Origin: an uncultured Blautia sp.
GTDB taxonomy: Bacteria; Bacillota; Clostridia; Lachnospirales; Lachnospiraceae
DNA: 64,000 nt
Direction: 5' to 3'
Assembly: GCA_900551075.1 (NCBI GenBank)
Contig: URVB01000002.1
Coordinates: forward strand, 124,001 to 188,000
Shown here: one piece after another, positions 52,652 through 61,742 of the stretch
Layout: every line of letters starts with the position of its first letter
How positions within the stretch are numbered: the stretch's first letter is position 1
Translations under genes and position numbers: made by a program
Notes under the pieces: model-generated
Databases searched by the model: none
What the model was told of the DNA's origin: nothing
Seen by the model: the letters and a program-made list of their open reading frames with translations, nothing else

Positions 52652-53938
52652 TTATACCCCATAAAGCATATTCGGCAGCCAGGTACTCAGCTGCGGAACC
52701 AACGTTACCAGCAAAAGCACAACTATCAGTGGTACATAATAGGGCATCATGGCCTTTACCATCTTCTGGAAGGAGACGCCCGTGATAGCCTGCCCCAGAA
52801 ACAGCGCGCTGCCAAAGGGTGGAGTAAAAATTCCGATCACCACATTCAGGCAGACAATTACGCCGAAATGTACCGGACTTACTCCCAGGGAAATAAGCGC
52901 AGGAAGCAAAATCGGAGTAAAAATCATAATTGCAATGTTGGAGTCCATAAACATGCCAATAACCAAAAACGCTACGTTAATAGCCAGCAAAAGAATAACG
53001 GAATTATCTGTCAGTCCAAGAACAAGGTTCTGCACCAGCGCTGGTATTCCCGAACGGCTGATTACCTGGGCAAAAAGGCTGGCCGCACCGCAGATGAACA
53101 TCATGGAGGCAATATTTCCCACGCTCTCCTTCGCTGTATTTACCAGGGCCTTTATAGACACTCCTTTATAGAAAATACCGCCTACAATAACTGCACATAC
53201 CGCTGCCAGGCTGGCAAGCTCGGAGGGTGCAAAGGAGCCGCTATACATACCGCCCAGCAAAATAAGCGGCACACAGAAGGCCGGAATTCCCTTCAGGAAT
53301 ACCTTCAGAAGATGCTGAAAGCCGCCCTCCTCGTGATAGGTCGGCCAGTCCAGCTTTCTTGCCCGAAAGCCAACAATAGCCATCATTGCAATTGTCAGTA
53401 TCAGTGCCGGAACCACACCTGCCATAAGCATGGTAATTCCCGACTGCTCCGCATAAAGAGCGTATAACATCAGCGGTACACTGGGCGGGAAAATCGGGCC
53501 GATTGCCGATGATGCAAGGGTAATTCCAGTAGCATCCTCCATAGAATACCCTGCTGTAGTCATGGCCTTAATTTCAATTTTTCCAAGACCTCCTACATCC
53601 GCCAGAGCCGCACCGGACATTCCGGCAAATACAAGGCTTGCCACTACATTTACCTGTGCCAGACCGCCCTTCATTCGTCCAATAGGCGTCACCAGAATAG
53701 ATTTAAAGAGAGAGTCTGTCAGATTCACATTGTTCATAAGAGTTCCGGCAAAAATGAACATTGGAATTGCCACCATGGTAATGGAATTCATAGACGACCC
53801 CATTTTCTGAATCATAACGCTGACATTGAGTCCCACTGAAAGGAAATAGACTCCCGCTGTCGCGTACATAACATATGCCACCGGCAATCCGGTCGCCAGC
53901 AGCACCAGAAATAATATAATTACAGATACTCCACTCAT
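52652..53938 (-). CDS. TRAP transporter large permease (DctM/SiaM type)
   Basis: A 428-residue membrane protein of about twelve helices. The conserved LATGLPVAYVMY, PMFIFAGTLMN, GGLAQVNVVASLVFAGMSGAA and GIFTPPFG segments identify the DctM family. Its ATG overlaps the end of the small permease gene by four bases. With DctQ and DctP it imports an organic or sugar acid driven by an ion gradient. Confidence 0.95.
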   Translation of the reverse strand: MSGVSVIILFLVLLATGLPVAYVMYATAGVYFLSVGLNVSVMIQKMGSSMNSITMVAIPMFIFAGTLMNNVNLTDSLFKSILVTPIGRMKGGLAQVNVVASLVFAGMSGAALADVGGLGKIEIKAMTTAGYSMEDATGITLASSAIGPIFPPSVPLMLYALYAEQSGITMLMAGVVPALILTIAMMAIVGFRARKLDWPTYHEEGGFQHLLKVFLKGIPAFCVPLILLGGMYSGSFAPSELASLAAVCAVIVGGIFYKGVSIKALVNTAKESVGNIASMMFICGAASLFAQVISRSGIPALVQNLVLGLTDNSVILLLAINVAFLVIGMFMDSNIAIMIFTPILLPALISLGVSPVHFGVIVCLNVVIGIFTPPFGSALFLGQAITGVSFQKMVKAMMPYYVPLIVVLLLVTLVPQLSTWLPNMLYGV

Positions 53939-54456
53939 ACCTCTTCTCCTCCTTTCTGCTGCTCTTTAAGTTTCTTTTCCTTCTTCACAAGCAGGTCAAG
54001 TACCTCTGTCAGCATTTCCACCAGGGACAGAAAAATTCCAATTCCAATGGCACCGTAATACAGCCAGTTAGGAAATTTGGACGCTGCCAGCACTACCTGA
54101 CCAAGCTTGCTCATATATCCCCGGAATCCTATCGCCATCAAAATCAGGACAAAAAGGATGATAAGAAAATGAAGCACCGAAAACACCTTCTGCACAGCCC
54201 GCGGCATCACATCATATAATGCCGTTACCTTTAAATTTGTATTATGATGAAGATTCACCGGCATTCCGATAAAGAGCAGCACAATTACGAAAAAGCAGGC
54301 AACCTCATATCCCCACACGATGCTTACATGCAGCACCTCTCTGGCCATTACTGTAATAAATACCATCAGTACAGAGCAGTACACACAAATTGACTGAATT
54401 GGAAAAATAATTTTTTCGATTTTGTCCATTATGGGACGCAAAAAGTTTTTTTCCAT
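53935..54456 (-). CDS. TRAP transporter small permease (DctQ type)
   Basis: A 173-residue protein with four helices. VFITVMAREVLHVSIVWGYEVACF is the family motif between helices 1 and 2. A charged Lys/Glu-rich C-terminus follows. AGGAGG precedes the ATG. Confidence 0.9.
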   Translation of the reverse strand: MEKNFLRPIMDKIEKIIFPIQSICVYCSVLMVFITVMAREVLHVSIVWGYEVACFFVIVLLFIGMPVNLHHNTNLKVTALYDVMPRAVQKVFSVLHFLIILFVLILMAIGFRGYMSKLGQVVLAASKFPNWLYYGAIGIGIFLSLVEMLTEVLDLLVKKEKKLKEQQKGGEEV

Positions 54457-54509
54457 AACAATACCTCCTGCCGGAGCCTGCTACTCCGGCTTTTCCTTTC
54501 CTATACTCA

Positions 54510-54558
54510 GAAACCTTTGCCTGTCCCCGATTACTTCAAAGGTCACGGCAAAGGTTTC
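54510..54558 (-). other. 12-bp perfect stem between the TRAP receptor and permease genes
   Basis: GAAACCTTTGCC (54510-54521) pairs with GGCAAAGGTTTC (54547-54558), enclosing 25 bases. It lies just after the TRAP receptor gene and could raise its mRNA level relative to the permease genes. Confidence 0.55.
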
Positions 54559-54609
54559 CATCAATTTCTTCTATTCAGTCAGAATTTCTGACAGCACAGC
54601 CACCATTTA

Positions 54610-55623
54610 TTAATATCCAAAGTACTCGTCCAGACGGTCAAAGTACTCCTGATATTTCGAATATTTTTCACTTTTAAGCTTGTCGGTACGCTCTTTGAAC
54701 GCATCAATGTCAAGTCCGTCTTCCTCTGTAATGATTGTCATTCCGTTTTCTTCACAGGTCTTACGGTATTCTTCCTGATTTTCCTGCTGAGAGGTATAGG
54801 TCCAGTCTGCCATTGCCTTCTGTGCATCCTTCAGTACCTGCTGGTCTTCCTCAGAGAGGCTGTCCCAGAGTGAATTGTTAATAACGCCGACTGCGGAATC
54901 ATAGATATGATTTGTTTCCATAACATATTTCTGGCAATCCCACAACTGATAGGATACCAGTGTGGAATAAGGATTTTCCTGACCTTCTACTGTACCGGTG
55001 GAAAGTGCGGTAGGTGTTTCTGTCCAGTCAATGGGCACTGGTGTTCCGCCAAGTCCTTCTACAGCCAATGTGTAAACATCATTGGTGATGGAACGAATCT
55101 TATGTCCCTCCAGGTCATCCGGAGAATATACCTCAAAGTTACAGGTCAGCTGACGTGCCTCATAGGATGCAGATGTGCCGAAGCAGGTAAGGCCGCTGGC
55201 CTCCTGAAAAGCGTCCAGAATTTCACTTAACACTTTATTGTTCTCTACATCCATCAGTTTCTTATTGTCTTCTCCGTTTTTTACCAGGTAAGGAATGGAA
55301 AAAATTTCCATGTCCTGATATAAGCTGGACAGTTGTGCAAAGCTGGAGTGCGTAATATCAATCGTACCCATAACAACGCCTTCTACTGCCTCCTGAATGC
55401 CGCCCAGCTCTCCATTATAGTAGGGCTCAATCTGAATCGTATCGCTGTGCTCATTTACATAGTCTACAAATACCTGTGTAGCCTGTCCATTCGTGGACTC
55501 CTTACTGTTGTGCTGTGCAAGGGTCAGCACCTTTGCCTCATCTGCAAATACAGCCGTTGCAGAACCGCCCAAAATTGTTGTTGCCAACCCCGCTGCCAGG
55601 CAAACTGATAATACCTTCTTCAT
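54610..55623 (-). CDS. TRAP transporter substrate-binding protein (DctP type)
   Basis: A 337-residue receptor. Its signal peptide ends VFA-D, and the early cysteine is not in a lipobox. HNSKEST, the DITHSSFAQL strand, PDDLEGHKIRS and the QENPYSTL segment follow the DctP pattern; the Arg in KIRS normally clamps the carboxylate of the ligand. The ligand should thus be an acid. AAAGGAG precedes the ATG. Confidence 0.92.
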   Translation of the reverse strand: MKKVLSVCLAAGLATTILGGSATAVFADEAKVLTLAQHNSKESTNGQATQVFVDYVNEHSDTIQIEPYYNGELGGIQEAVEGVVMGTIDITHSSFAQLSSLYQDMEIFSIPYLVKNGEDNKKLMDVENNKVLSEILDAFQEASGLTCFGTSASYEARQLTCNFEVYSPDDLEGHKIRSITNDVYTLAVEGLGGTPVPIDWTETPTALSTGTVEGQENPYSTLVSYQLWDCQKYVMETNHIYDSAVGVINNSLWDSLSEEDQQVLKDAQKAMADWTYTSQQENQEEYRKTCEENGMTIITEEDGLDIDAFKERTDKLKSEKYSKYQEYFDRLDEYFGY

Positions 55624-55678
55624 TTTCTTAATCTCCTTTTTCTTTTATTTTTATAGCTTTCGCTGTAAATCCTGTGTT

Positions 55679-57661
55679 TTAATTTCCCCAATATAAAGGA
55701 AGCCAGACAATCATTTCTCCCTTACCTCTGTTATCCCAAGCATAATATGGAATCATCCGAACTGACACCTTACGTACCCCCTCACATTTCATTGTCTGAT
55801 AAAGGGCATCTGGTTTGTAATCCTCCGCACGCTTTGAAACAGCCATTTCGGTTTCCAGAGCAACCATACTTCTTCCCTCAATCTCAAAGAGTATCTCCTT
55901 AAACTGTGCATTAACCGGAAGCATTAAATCGCCCAGCGCCTCTACTGAAACATCCGGTGTCTCCACACAATAGAGAATCGGTCCTCTCTCCACTGCTGCC
56001 TGATTAATATTTTCTTCCACATAGGAGTGAGCGGTGGTATAACGTACCGGCATATCCAGCTTTAATATGATTTCTTCCTCTGAAGGATTCTGAACCAATA
56101 CCTCCTGATAGGTTCCGCACTGCTCCTTTCCAAGCTTCAGAAGCTCTTCTCCTCCCCGGCTGATACTGCCGCTTTCCGTCCAGGCCGGAATCCTCAGTTT
56201 CAGCTTAAAGGGTTTGGGGCTTTTCACTTCCCGGAAAGAAAAACATATGATGCCGTCCCACGGATACTCTGTTTTCTGGACAACCGTAAACTCCGCTCCG
56301 TTTTCCAGGCTGATTTTAGCTGTACTGGCTCCGTACATACCTGTATACAGACTGTCTTTTCCTTTCATATAAATATATTCACTGGATTCTGCTACAAAAC
56401 GGGCCATATTGGGCGGACAGCAGAAACAGGTCAGGCTTTCCTGCCGGTCCAGAGGCCACATAAGATCGTAATCCAGTTGTTTTACCCTGCGCAGTGCGTT
56501 CTGATAAAAATATTTATTTCCGGACAGGCTTACAGAAGCAAGTGTCAAATTCAGCATAGACCTTTCAATAATGTCAAAATATTTCACCTGAGGCTCAATG
56601 GCAAACATTCGGTAATTCCACATGATGTTTCCAAGAGTCGCGCAGGTTTCATTGTAGGCTGTAATATTCGGAAGCTGATATTCATAACCAAATGCCTGAT
56701 GCACATGATAGACTGTCACGCCATTGAGATGATGAAAGAGCCCATAGGGGGATGTTCCCGTATAGAGTGCTCCACAACCGCCGTTGATGTACAGTTTTTT
56801 ATCCACACAGTTTTCCCACACTGCATCCAACATGGTTTTCAGAGCTTCTTCGCCATTTTCTGCATATAAATCTGCAGCTCCTGCATAAAGATAAGTCGAA
56901 CGCACTCCGTGCCCCACGATTTTTCTGTGCTCCCGAAGAGGAATACTGTCCTGATTATCATCAGTCCCGTTGGGAACTAAATCTCTCACTGCCAGTGCCA
57001 TCTCTGCCAATTTCAGATAACGTGCTTCACCAGTCTCCCGGTAAAGCTCCACAATCCCCATGTAATGGGAAGGGCATACCTCAGTCTGTGCCACACCCCA
57101 AGCAAGATATTTTTCATAGAGCTTTTCCAAATATCCCGCAGCTTTTTTGGCAATATCCAGGAAATTTTCTTTTCCGGTGATTCGTTTATAAACACAGGCT
57201 GCTGTAAACAAATGTCCGAAATTATAGACCTTAAAATCATTAATATCTTCAAGGCGGGAATTACCGCCCTGCATATCTGCAATAATCTGCTTTGTAGAAA
57301 TATATCCGTCCTCCTGCTGTACCATTGCAATCAGGCTTATATATTCGTCCAAATCCTCCTCCAGCTTTTTATCCTGGCGTTTGGCCACAACATACATTGC
57401 GGCCTCCATCCATTTATAAAAATCTCCATCTCCAAAGGGGGTTCCCTCGTGGGTTCCCGAATGCAGTCCGGCTGCCACCCGGAAATTTTCCACTACATGA
57501 AAGATCGGGGAAGGATTCTCAAACATGGCCCGGATATGAGGAACCGTCACATCCGCACAGGTATCAAATCTCTCCTTCCAGAAGCCCTCATCCCAATCTA
57601 TATCCCGTACGGGAATGGGGCTTAACCTGGCGTAAGCACTTTTCTCTGTATTGATTAGCAT
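55679..57661 (-). CDS. Glycoside hydrolase family 127 protein
   Basis: A cytoplasmic 660-residue GH127 enzyme, known activity beta-L-arabinofuranosidase. The Zn-cysteine site is complete: NETCA gives the Glu and first Cys, and CFCCPPNMAR gives the CC pair, including the nucleophile. PIFHVVENFRVAAG and HGVRSTYLYAG are also conserved. No signal peptide is present, so it acts on imported fragments. It overlaps the end of the preceding gene by seven bases. One GH127 member removes aceric acid in RG-II breakdown, which would fit the acid transporter here. Confidence 0.9.
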   Translation of the reverse strand: MLINTEKSAYARLSPIPVRDIDWDEGFWKERFDTCADVTVPHIRAMFENPSPIFHVVENFRVAAGLHSGTHEGTPFGDGDFYKWMEAAMYVVAKRQDKKLEEDLDEYISLIAMVQQEDGYISTKQIIADMQGGNSRLEDINDFKVYNFGHLFTAACVYKRITGKENFLDIAKKAAGYLEKLYEKYLAWGVAQTEVCPSHYMGIVELYRETGEARYLKLAEMALAVRDLVPNGTDDNQDSIPLREHRKIVGHGVRSTYLYAGAADLYAENGEEALKTMLDAVWENCVDKKLYINGGCGALYTGTSPYGLFHHLNGVTVYHVHQAFGYEYQLPNITAYNETCATLGNIMWNYRMFAIEPQVKYFDIIERSMLNLTLASVSLSGNKYFYQNALRRVKQLDYDLMWPLDRQESLTCFCCPPNMARFVAESSEYIYMKGKDSLYTGMYGASTAKISLENGAEFTVVQKTEYPWDGIICFSFREVKSPKPFKLKLRIPAWTESGSISRGGEELLKLGKEQCGTYQEVLVQNPSEEEIILKLDMPVRYTTAHSYVEENINQAAVERGPILYCVETPDVSVEALGDLMLPVNAQFKEILFEIEGRSMVALETEMAVSKRAEDYKPDALYQTMKCEGVRKVSVRMIPYYAWDNRGKGEMIVWLPLYWGN

Positions 57662-58332
57662 AGCGTAACTCCTTTCGCCTGAAGTGCACATTTTAAGGCC
57701 TCTGCTCCAAAACCGGGACTGGAGAATACTTTCTTTCCACACAAGCGGGAAATATATTCTTCACAGTAGGCCATAGAGCCCTGTGCAAACAGGATGACGT
57801 CTGCATCTCCCACTGCCCTCTGTGCATATTCCCGCATTTTTTCCCGAAAGCTGTCCTGATCCAATCCAAAAGCACCCTCCACCAGGACATCCACAGTTTT
57901 TACTCGTTTCCCCATTTCACGGGCAACTCTGTAGATTGTATTTTTCGTAGGCTCAAGCGTGGTGGGCAAGGTTGCCATAACTGCTATCCGCTCACCTTTT
58001 CGCACAGCCTCCCTGCACATTTCCTCATCAATCCGTACAATCGGAACTCCCATATATCGGGCTGCATCCTGCATGGAGTCCGCCACCTCCCCTACAGAGG
58101 AGCATATATTTAAAATGGCGTCCACCTCCTCCTGTGCCAGCTCTGCGTACATCTTTATCAGGCGGGCTGCAGATACAGCAGATACATAGCCATTCTCGCG
58201 TATTTCTGCTAATATCCCCGGATCCTGTCTGCTTACAATCTCTACCTCATCGCCCAGCCGCTTTTTCACCTCATACTCCACCCGTTCAATAAGCTCCGGT
58301 GTGGTACTGGTGTATGCCAATCCTACCTTCAT
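57655..58332 (-). CDS. Asp/Glu-racemase-superfamily protein
   Basis: A 225-residue protein of the Asp/Glu/hydantoin racemase and maleate isomerase superfamily. Two catalytic-type cysteines sit in the symmetric halves: ILNICSSVGEV (about residue 75) and a second-half segment FAQGSMAYCEEYI. The second Cys is displaced from the usual position, so activity may differ from racemisation. The start MKVGLAY fits GAGGAG spacing better than upstream starts. It is in a tight operon with the kinase and GH127. Confidence 0.75.
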   Translation of the reverse strand: MKVGLAYTSTTPELIERVEYEVKKRLGDEVEIVSRQDPGILAEIRENGYVSAVSAARLIKMYAELAQEEVDAILNICSSVGEVADSMQDAARYMGVPIVRIDEEMCREAVRKGERIAVMATLPTTLEPTKNTIYRVAREMGKRVKTVDVLVEGAFGLDQDSFREKMREYAQRAVGDADVILFAQGSMAYCEEYISRLCGKKVFSSPGFGAEALKCALQAKGVTLC

Positions 58333-58369
58333 ATTTCTCATCACTCCTCGTATAATTTTTACCTTGCTT

Positions 58370-59788
58370 TCATGTATTTCCCATAAGCACAGAGACAGCC
58401 TTTAAAAGACTGTCGTCCCGTCCCACATTTCCCGGAAAAATAATATAGGGGATATCCGGAAATTTACTCCCGGCATCGGTTTTCCACACAGGAATTCCCG
58501 GCTGAATCTGTCCCAGAACTCTGGCGCGTTTTACTCCAAGAGCCTTTATTCCGATATCACTGGAGGTAATTCCGCCCTTTGCCACTATAAACGCAGGACG
58601 AACCGTAAGCCCGCGGACCAATGACTGTACCGATCTGGAAATTTCTACTGAGCGCAGAAGCGCAGCTTCCTTTGTATCGTTTTCTATCTCCAGCAGTTTC
58701 CTTTTCGTATAAACGGCCGCTGTACCGCCCTTCGAAAGAATCTGCTCCATTTGCTCCCGAATCCGGCCGGCCTCCTTCTCCAGCATACCCTCCTGAAGGA
58801 CCAAATCGGAATTCATTTCCAGAAAATGGATTCCCGGCATTTCCCGCAGCTTCTCCATCTGCCGGGTGGTCTTTTCTGTGTGGGAGCCAATGATAATCAC
58901 ACCATTTACTCCTGTATCTATCGGCAGCATTTCTTCTCTGCCCAGCAGCGGCCGGTCTCTGATTTTTGCCACCGCTTTTACAAAAGCGGCTGCTGTACGG
59001 AATAAATAATGCTTCCCTTTCCGGATAGCTCTGTAAAGGGCAATGCAGAAAACCTCCACATCCACATTCTCAATAGCGTTTACAACAATTTTCTGAAAAT
59101 CTCCGGCTTCTAACAGGCGCTTTTCAATCTTATCAAGCTCCATAGCTCTCAATTCCTCCAGAGGAATGCAGATGACAGCTTCTGCTTTATATCTGCCTCC
59201 GCTTTTCTCTTCGATATAGCCCGGAAGGTCAGAGCTCTTATAACCAAAGGTTTTATCCCGGGCAAATTCTGTCTCTGCCGCAGGGATCAATTCTTCCCCA
59301 TACCTTACATAATGTACATTTCTAATTGTATATCTTCCACCCTCCGCAAAAAACGGACAGAGGATTTCCCCGTCAAATCTCCATTCATGAAAGGTTTCTA
59401 TGGTACTGCGCAGAGTCTCTGTCTCCAGTGGATAATGTCCCCTCAAAGTAGAATCTCCGCGGCTGATTAAAAGATAGGGCCTTCCATCAGCTACCGTCTC
59501 CAGGTTCTCTCCAATTTCCCTGTGAATTTCTTCTGTTTCTTTTTCAGTAAAGCTTCTGGAGTTCGTCAGAATAAAGAAGAGAGCTTCTTTTTCCCCGAAT
59601 CCCCGGCGGATGCTCTCCAGACTCCAGTCCGTATAAACAGAAACATCATGAACCGTCTGAATTCCCGTAGGGTCGTCATCCAGCGCTATGACCTTGCAGG
59701 CGCATTTGTCTATTTCCCGGGAAAGCAGCTTCTGCACTTCCCGGCGGTCAACCTGTGGGCAAGTATGTAAAATATCCTCCTTTTTCAT
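58370..59788 (-). CDS. Four-carbon acid sugar kinase family protein (DUF1537)
   Basis: A 472-residue kinase of the OtnK/DtnK/OiaK family. The N-terminal substrate domain has DDDPTGIQTVHDV and SRGDSTLRGHYP, and the C-terminal nucleotide domain has VAKGGITSSDI, QIQPGIPVW and FPGNVGRDDSL. These enzymes phosphorylate tetronates or related sugar acids. First gene of the locus, with GGAGG before the ATG. The usual PdxA-like or aldolase partner is not in this window. Confidence 0.92.
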   Translation of the reverse strand: MKKEDILHTCPQVDRREVQKLLSREIDKCACKVIALDDDPTGIQTVHDVSVYTDWSLESIRRGFGEKEALFFILTNSRSFTEKETEEIHREIGENLETVADGRPYLLISRGDSTLRGHYPLETETLRSTIETFHEWRFDGEILCPFFAEGGRYTIRNVHYVRYGEELIPAAETEFARDKTFGYKSSDLPGYIEEKSGGRYKAEAVICIPLEELRAMELDKIEKRLLEAGDFQKIVVNAIENVDVEVFCIALYRAIRKGKHYLFRTAAAFVKAVAKIRDRPLLGREEMLPIDTGVNGVIIIGSHTEKTTRQMEKLREMPGIHFLEMNSDLVLQEGMLEKEAGRIREQMEQILSKGGTAAVYTKRKLLEIENDTKEAALLRSVEISRSVQSLVRGLTVRPAFIVAKGGITSSDIGIKALGVKRARVLGQIQPGIPVWKTDAGSKFPDIPYIIFPGNVGRDDSLLKAVSVLMGNT

Positions 59789-59851
59789 ATCTTTCCTCCA
59801 ACACGTAAATATAATATAGTACGTCCTACATCCTACATTGGATTTATTTAG

Positions 59852-59880
59852 ATATTACAACATTTTATTGAAAAGCGCAA
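59852..59880 (-). promoter_or_regulatory. Probable promoter of the acid-sugar operon
   Basis: TTGCGC (59880-59875), 17 bases, TAATAT (59857-59852) on the minus strand; its -35 lies inside the large inverted repeat. Confidence 0.5.
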
Positions 59881-59905
59881 TGTTTTTATGCGTTTTTCAA
59901 TAAAA
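59863..59905. promoter_or_regulatory. Large inverted repeat, probable operator
   Basis: Arms of 17 bases (59863-59879 and 59889-59905; one mismatch, TTTTATTGAAAAGCGCA and TGCGTTTTTCAATAAAA) flank a 9-base centre. It covers the -35 of the promoter and is the best candidate site for the GntR regulator. The remaining gap to 60090 has no ORF worth calling. Confidence 0.5.
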
Positions 59906-60090
59906 CTATGAATTTTCACAAAACTTCCATTGCAATTTTATTATCTTTTCACATATTTTCCAAACCTGAAGTGCTGTTTTGCTCGGGGGGATACCCTGGA
60001 TAACGACATTGCAATGCCAGTAACCAAAGAGACCCCCGCAGCATATATGGATTGTACATGATGGGGCTTTGGATACGCCTTGCGGCACAC

Positions 60091-60119
60091 AAAAAGAGGC
60101 TATCATTTCTGATAGCCCC
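60091..60119 (-). terminator. Intrinsic terminator of the NlpC/P60 gene
   Basis: GGCTATCA/TGATAGCC stem with a four-base loop followed by CTCTTTTT on the minus strand. Confidence 0.85.
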
Positions 60120-60137
60120 TGCTATGTACTCTGACTA

Positions 60138-61514
60138 TTAAACAAGACGTCTTACGGAAAGGATTGGCCTGTATGCAGCATTATCGCTTACCTTAATGCC
60201 ATCTCTGGAGTTGGATGCATGTACGATCTTGCCGTCACCCATGTAAATTGCAACGTGACCGCCGTAGCAGATCAAATCGCCTGGCTGGGCATCTGAATAG
60301 GGTACTTCCGTCCCCGCATTCTGCTGCTCATAAGAGGTTCTCGGAAGATCGACTCCGAAATTAGAATAAACACTCTGAACGAAACCGGAGCAATCCGCGC
60401 CATCGGTAAGGCTTGTGCCGCCCCATACATATGGATTTCCCACATACTGTGTTGCAAAATCAACAACAGAGGAACCGGAGCCTGAACCGGAGCCTGTATA
60501 CTGGGATACGTCGGTTACAGTATTTGCGCTGTCAATGACATTGCCATATTCATCATATTCTACTTCACCGGAACCGGAAGAAGCCACGGTACCTGCATCT
60601 ACCTCATTTCCGTCTTCATCATATACGGCTTCACCGGATTCAGCAGCTTCACTTGCGTCTACTTCGTTGCCCTCCTCATCATATACCGTTGTATTCTGCG
60701 CTTCCTGCTGTGCGGCGGCCTCGGCTTCTGCTGCTGCAGCGGCTGCGGCAGCCTCTGCTTGACGTCTCGTTTCTTCCTCTGCTGCGATTCTCTCAGCCTC
60801 CAGACGTTCGATCTCCGCCTGCTGTTCCATGATCAGATTTGAATATTCCGTAGCCATCTGCTGTGCATATGCGATTTCATTGTCGCAGTCCGCAGAAGCT
60901 GCACGTCTTTCATCAATTGCATACTGGAGATTTGCGGATTCAGCTTCATATTCCTGCTTCATACCTTCCAGCTCTGCTTTTTCCTGTTCATACCGCTCAC
61001 CGAGCTGCTGTACCTGATCAATGGTGTTTACGTATTTTTCAAGGCTTTCTCTGTCGTAATCATACATCTTTTGTGTATATTCCGCCTTTGTCAAAAGCTC
61101 TGACAGATTCTCCGCACTTACCATCATCTGAAACCATGCATCGCTTCCGCCCTTTTCGTACAGGTACTGAATACGCTGTTTCATAGCCTCATACTGCTTG
61201 TCACGTGCATTCTGTGCTTTTCCCAAATCTTCCTGTGTCTTCGTAATGTCTGCTTCTTTATTAGAAATATCACCTTTTAATACATCAATAGAAACCATGA
61301 CATTTACAAGATTCTCATCAAGAACGGCAATTTCATTCTGAAGCTGCTCTCTTGCGCCCCAGAGTGCATCAATCTGCGCATAGGTCGCATCCAACTGAGC
61401 ACTGGTCCATGCCTGCTCCTCTCTCAATTCCTCTTCTCTTGATGCGCTTACACTGGCAACCTGTGCCGCGCTTATTATAAGTGCTAATGTCAGACATACA
61501 ATTCTTTTTTTCAT
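60138..61514 (-). CDS. Secreted coiled-coil NlpC/P60 peptidoglycan hydrolase (PcsB-like)
   Basis: Layout: signal peptide (about 1-27), long coiled coil (about 28-265) with an Ala/Glu-rich end, a linker with three copies of a YDE-x-GN-x-x-D motif (VYDEEGNEVDA, VYDEDGNEVDA, EYDEYGNVIDS), a Ser/Gly spacer and an NlpC/P60 domain (about 345-458). Catalytic Cys in GADCSGFV and His in GGHVAIYMG. The coiled coil suggests control by FtsEX, as in PcsB or CwlO. Start at MKKRIV set by GAGGTGA; the GTG upstream is too close. It should cut stem peptides during cell separation. Confidence 0.92.
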   Translation of the reverse strand: MKKRIVCLTLALIISAAQVASVSASREEELREEQAWTSAQLDATYAQIDALWGAREQLQNEIAVLDENLVNVMVSIDVLKGDISNKEADITKTQEDLGKAQNARDKQYEAMKQRIQYLYEKGGSDAWFQMMVSAENLSELLTKAEYTQKMYDYDRESLEKYVNTIDQVQQLGERYEQEKAELEGMKQEYEAESANLQYAIDERRAASADCDNEIAYAQQMATEYSNLIMEQQAEIERLEAERIAAEEETRRQAEAAAAAAAAEAEAAAQQEAQNTTVYDEEGNEVDASEAAESGEAVYDEDGNEVDAGTVASSGSGEVEYDEYGNVIDSANTVTDVSQYTGSGSGSGSSVVDFATQYVGNPYVWGGTSLTDGADCSGFVQSVYSNFGVDLPRTSYEQQNAGTEVPYSDAQPGDLICYGGHVAIYMGDGKIVHASNSRDGIKVSDNAAYRPILSVRRLV

Positions 61515-61663
61515 GACTTTCACCTCATAAATTTCATGTTTTGTAACATTTTTGAAATATCTTTCTCAAGTTCTTTTATATATTAACACATGATTACATA
61601 GGATGCAAGCCTTAATCTATAATTATTTTAAATTTTTGTAACATTTGTTAATGATTACGCAAA

Positions 61664-61701
61664 TAAAAAGGGAGGATTCTCCTTGTCTGAGGTATCCTCC
61701 C
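61664..61701 (-). terminator. Terminator of the choline-binding-repeat protein gene
   Basis: GGGAGGAT/ATCCTCCC stem; on the minus strand it is followed by TTTTTATTTG. Confidence 0.8.
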
Positions 61702-61742
61702 AAATACTTTTTTTATTTATTACAATATCGTTACTTTATTTC

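Noticed and set aside
52229..53467. 412-residue forward ORF opposite the TRAP permease
   Set aside because: Antisense shadow of dctM; rich in His, Gln and Asn as expected for the reverse of membrane codons.
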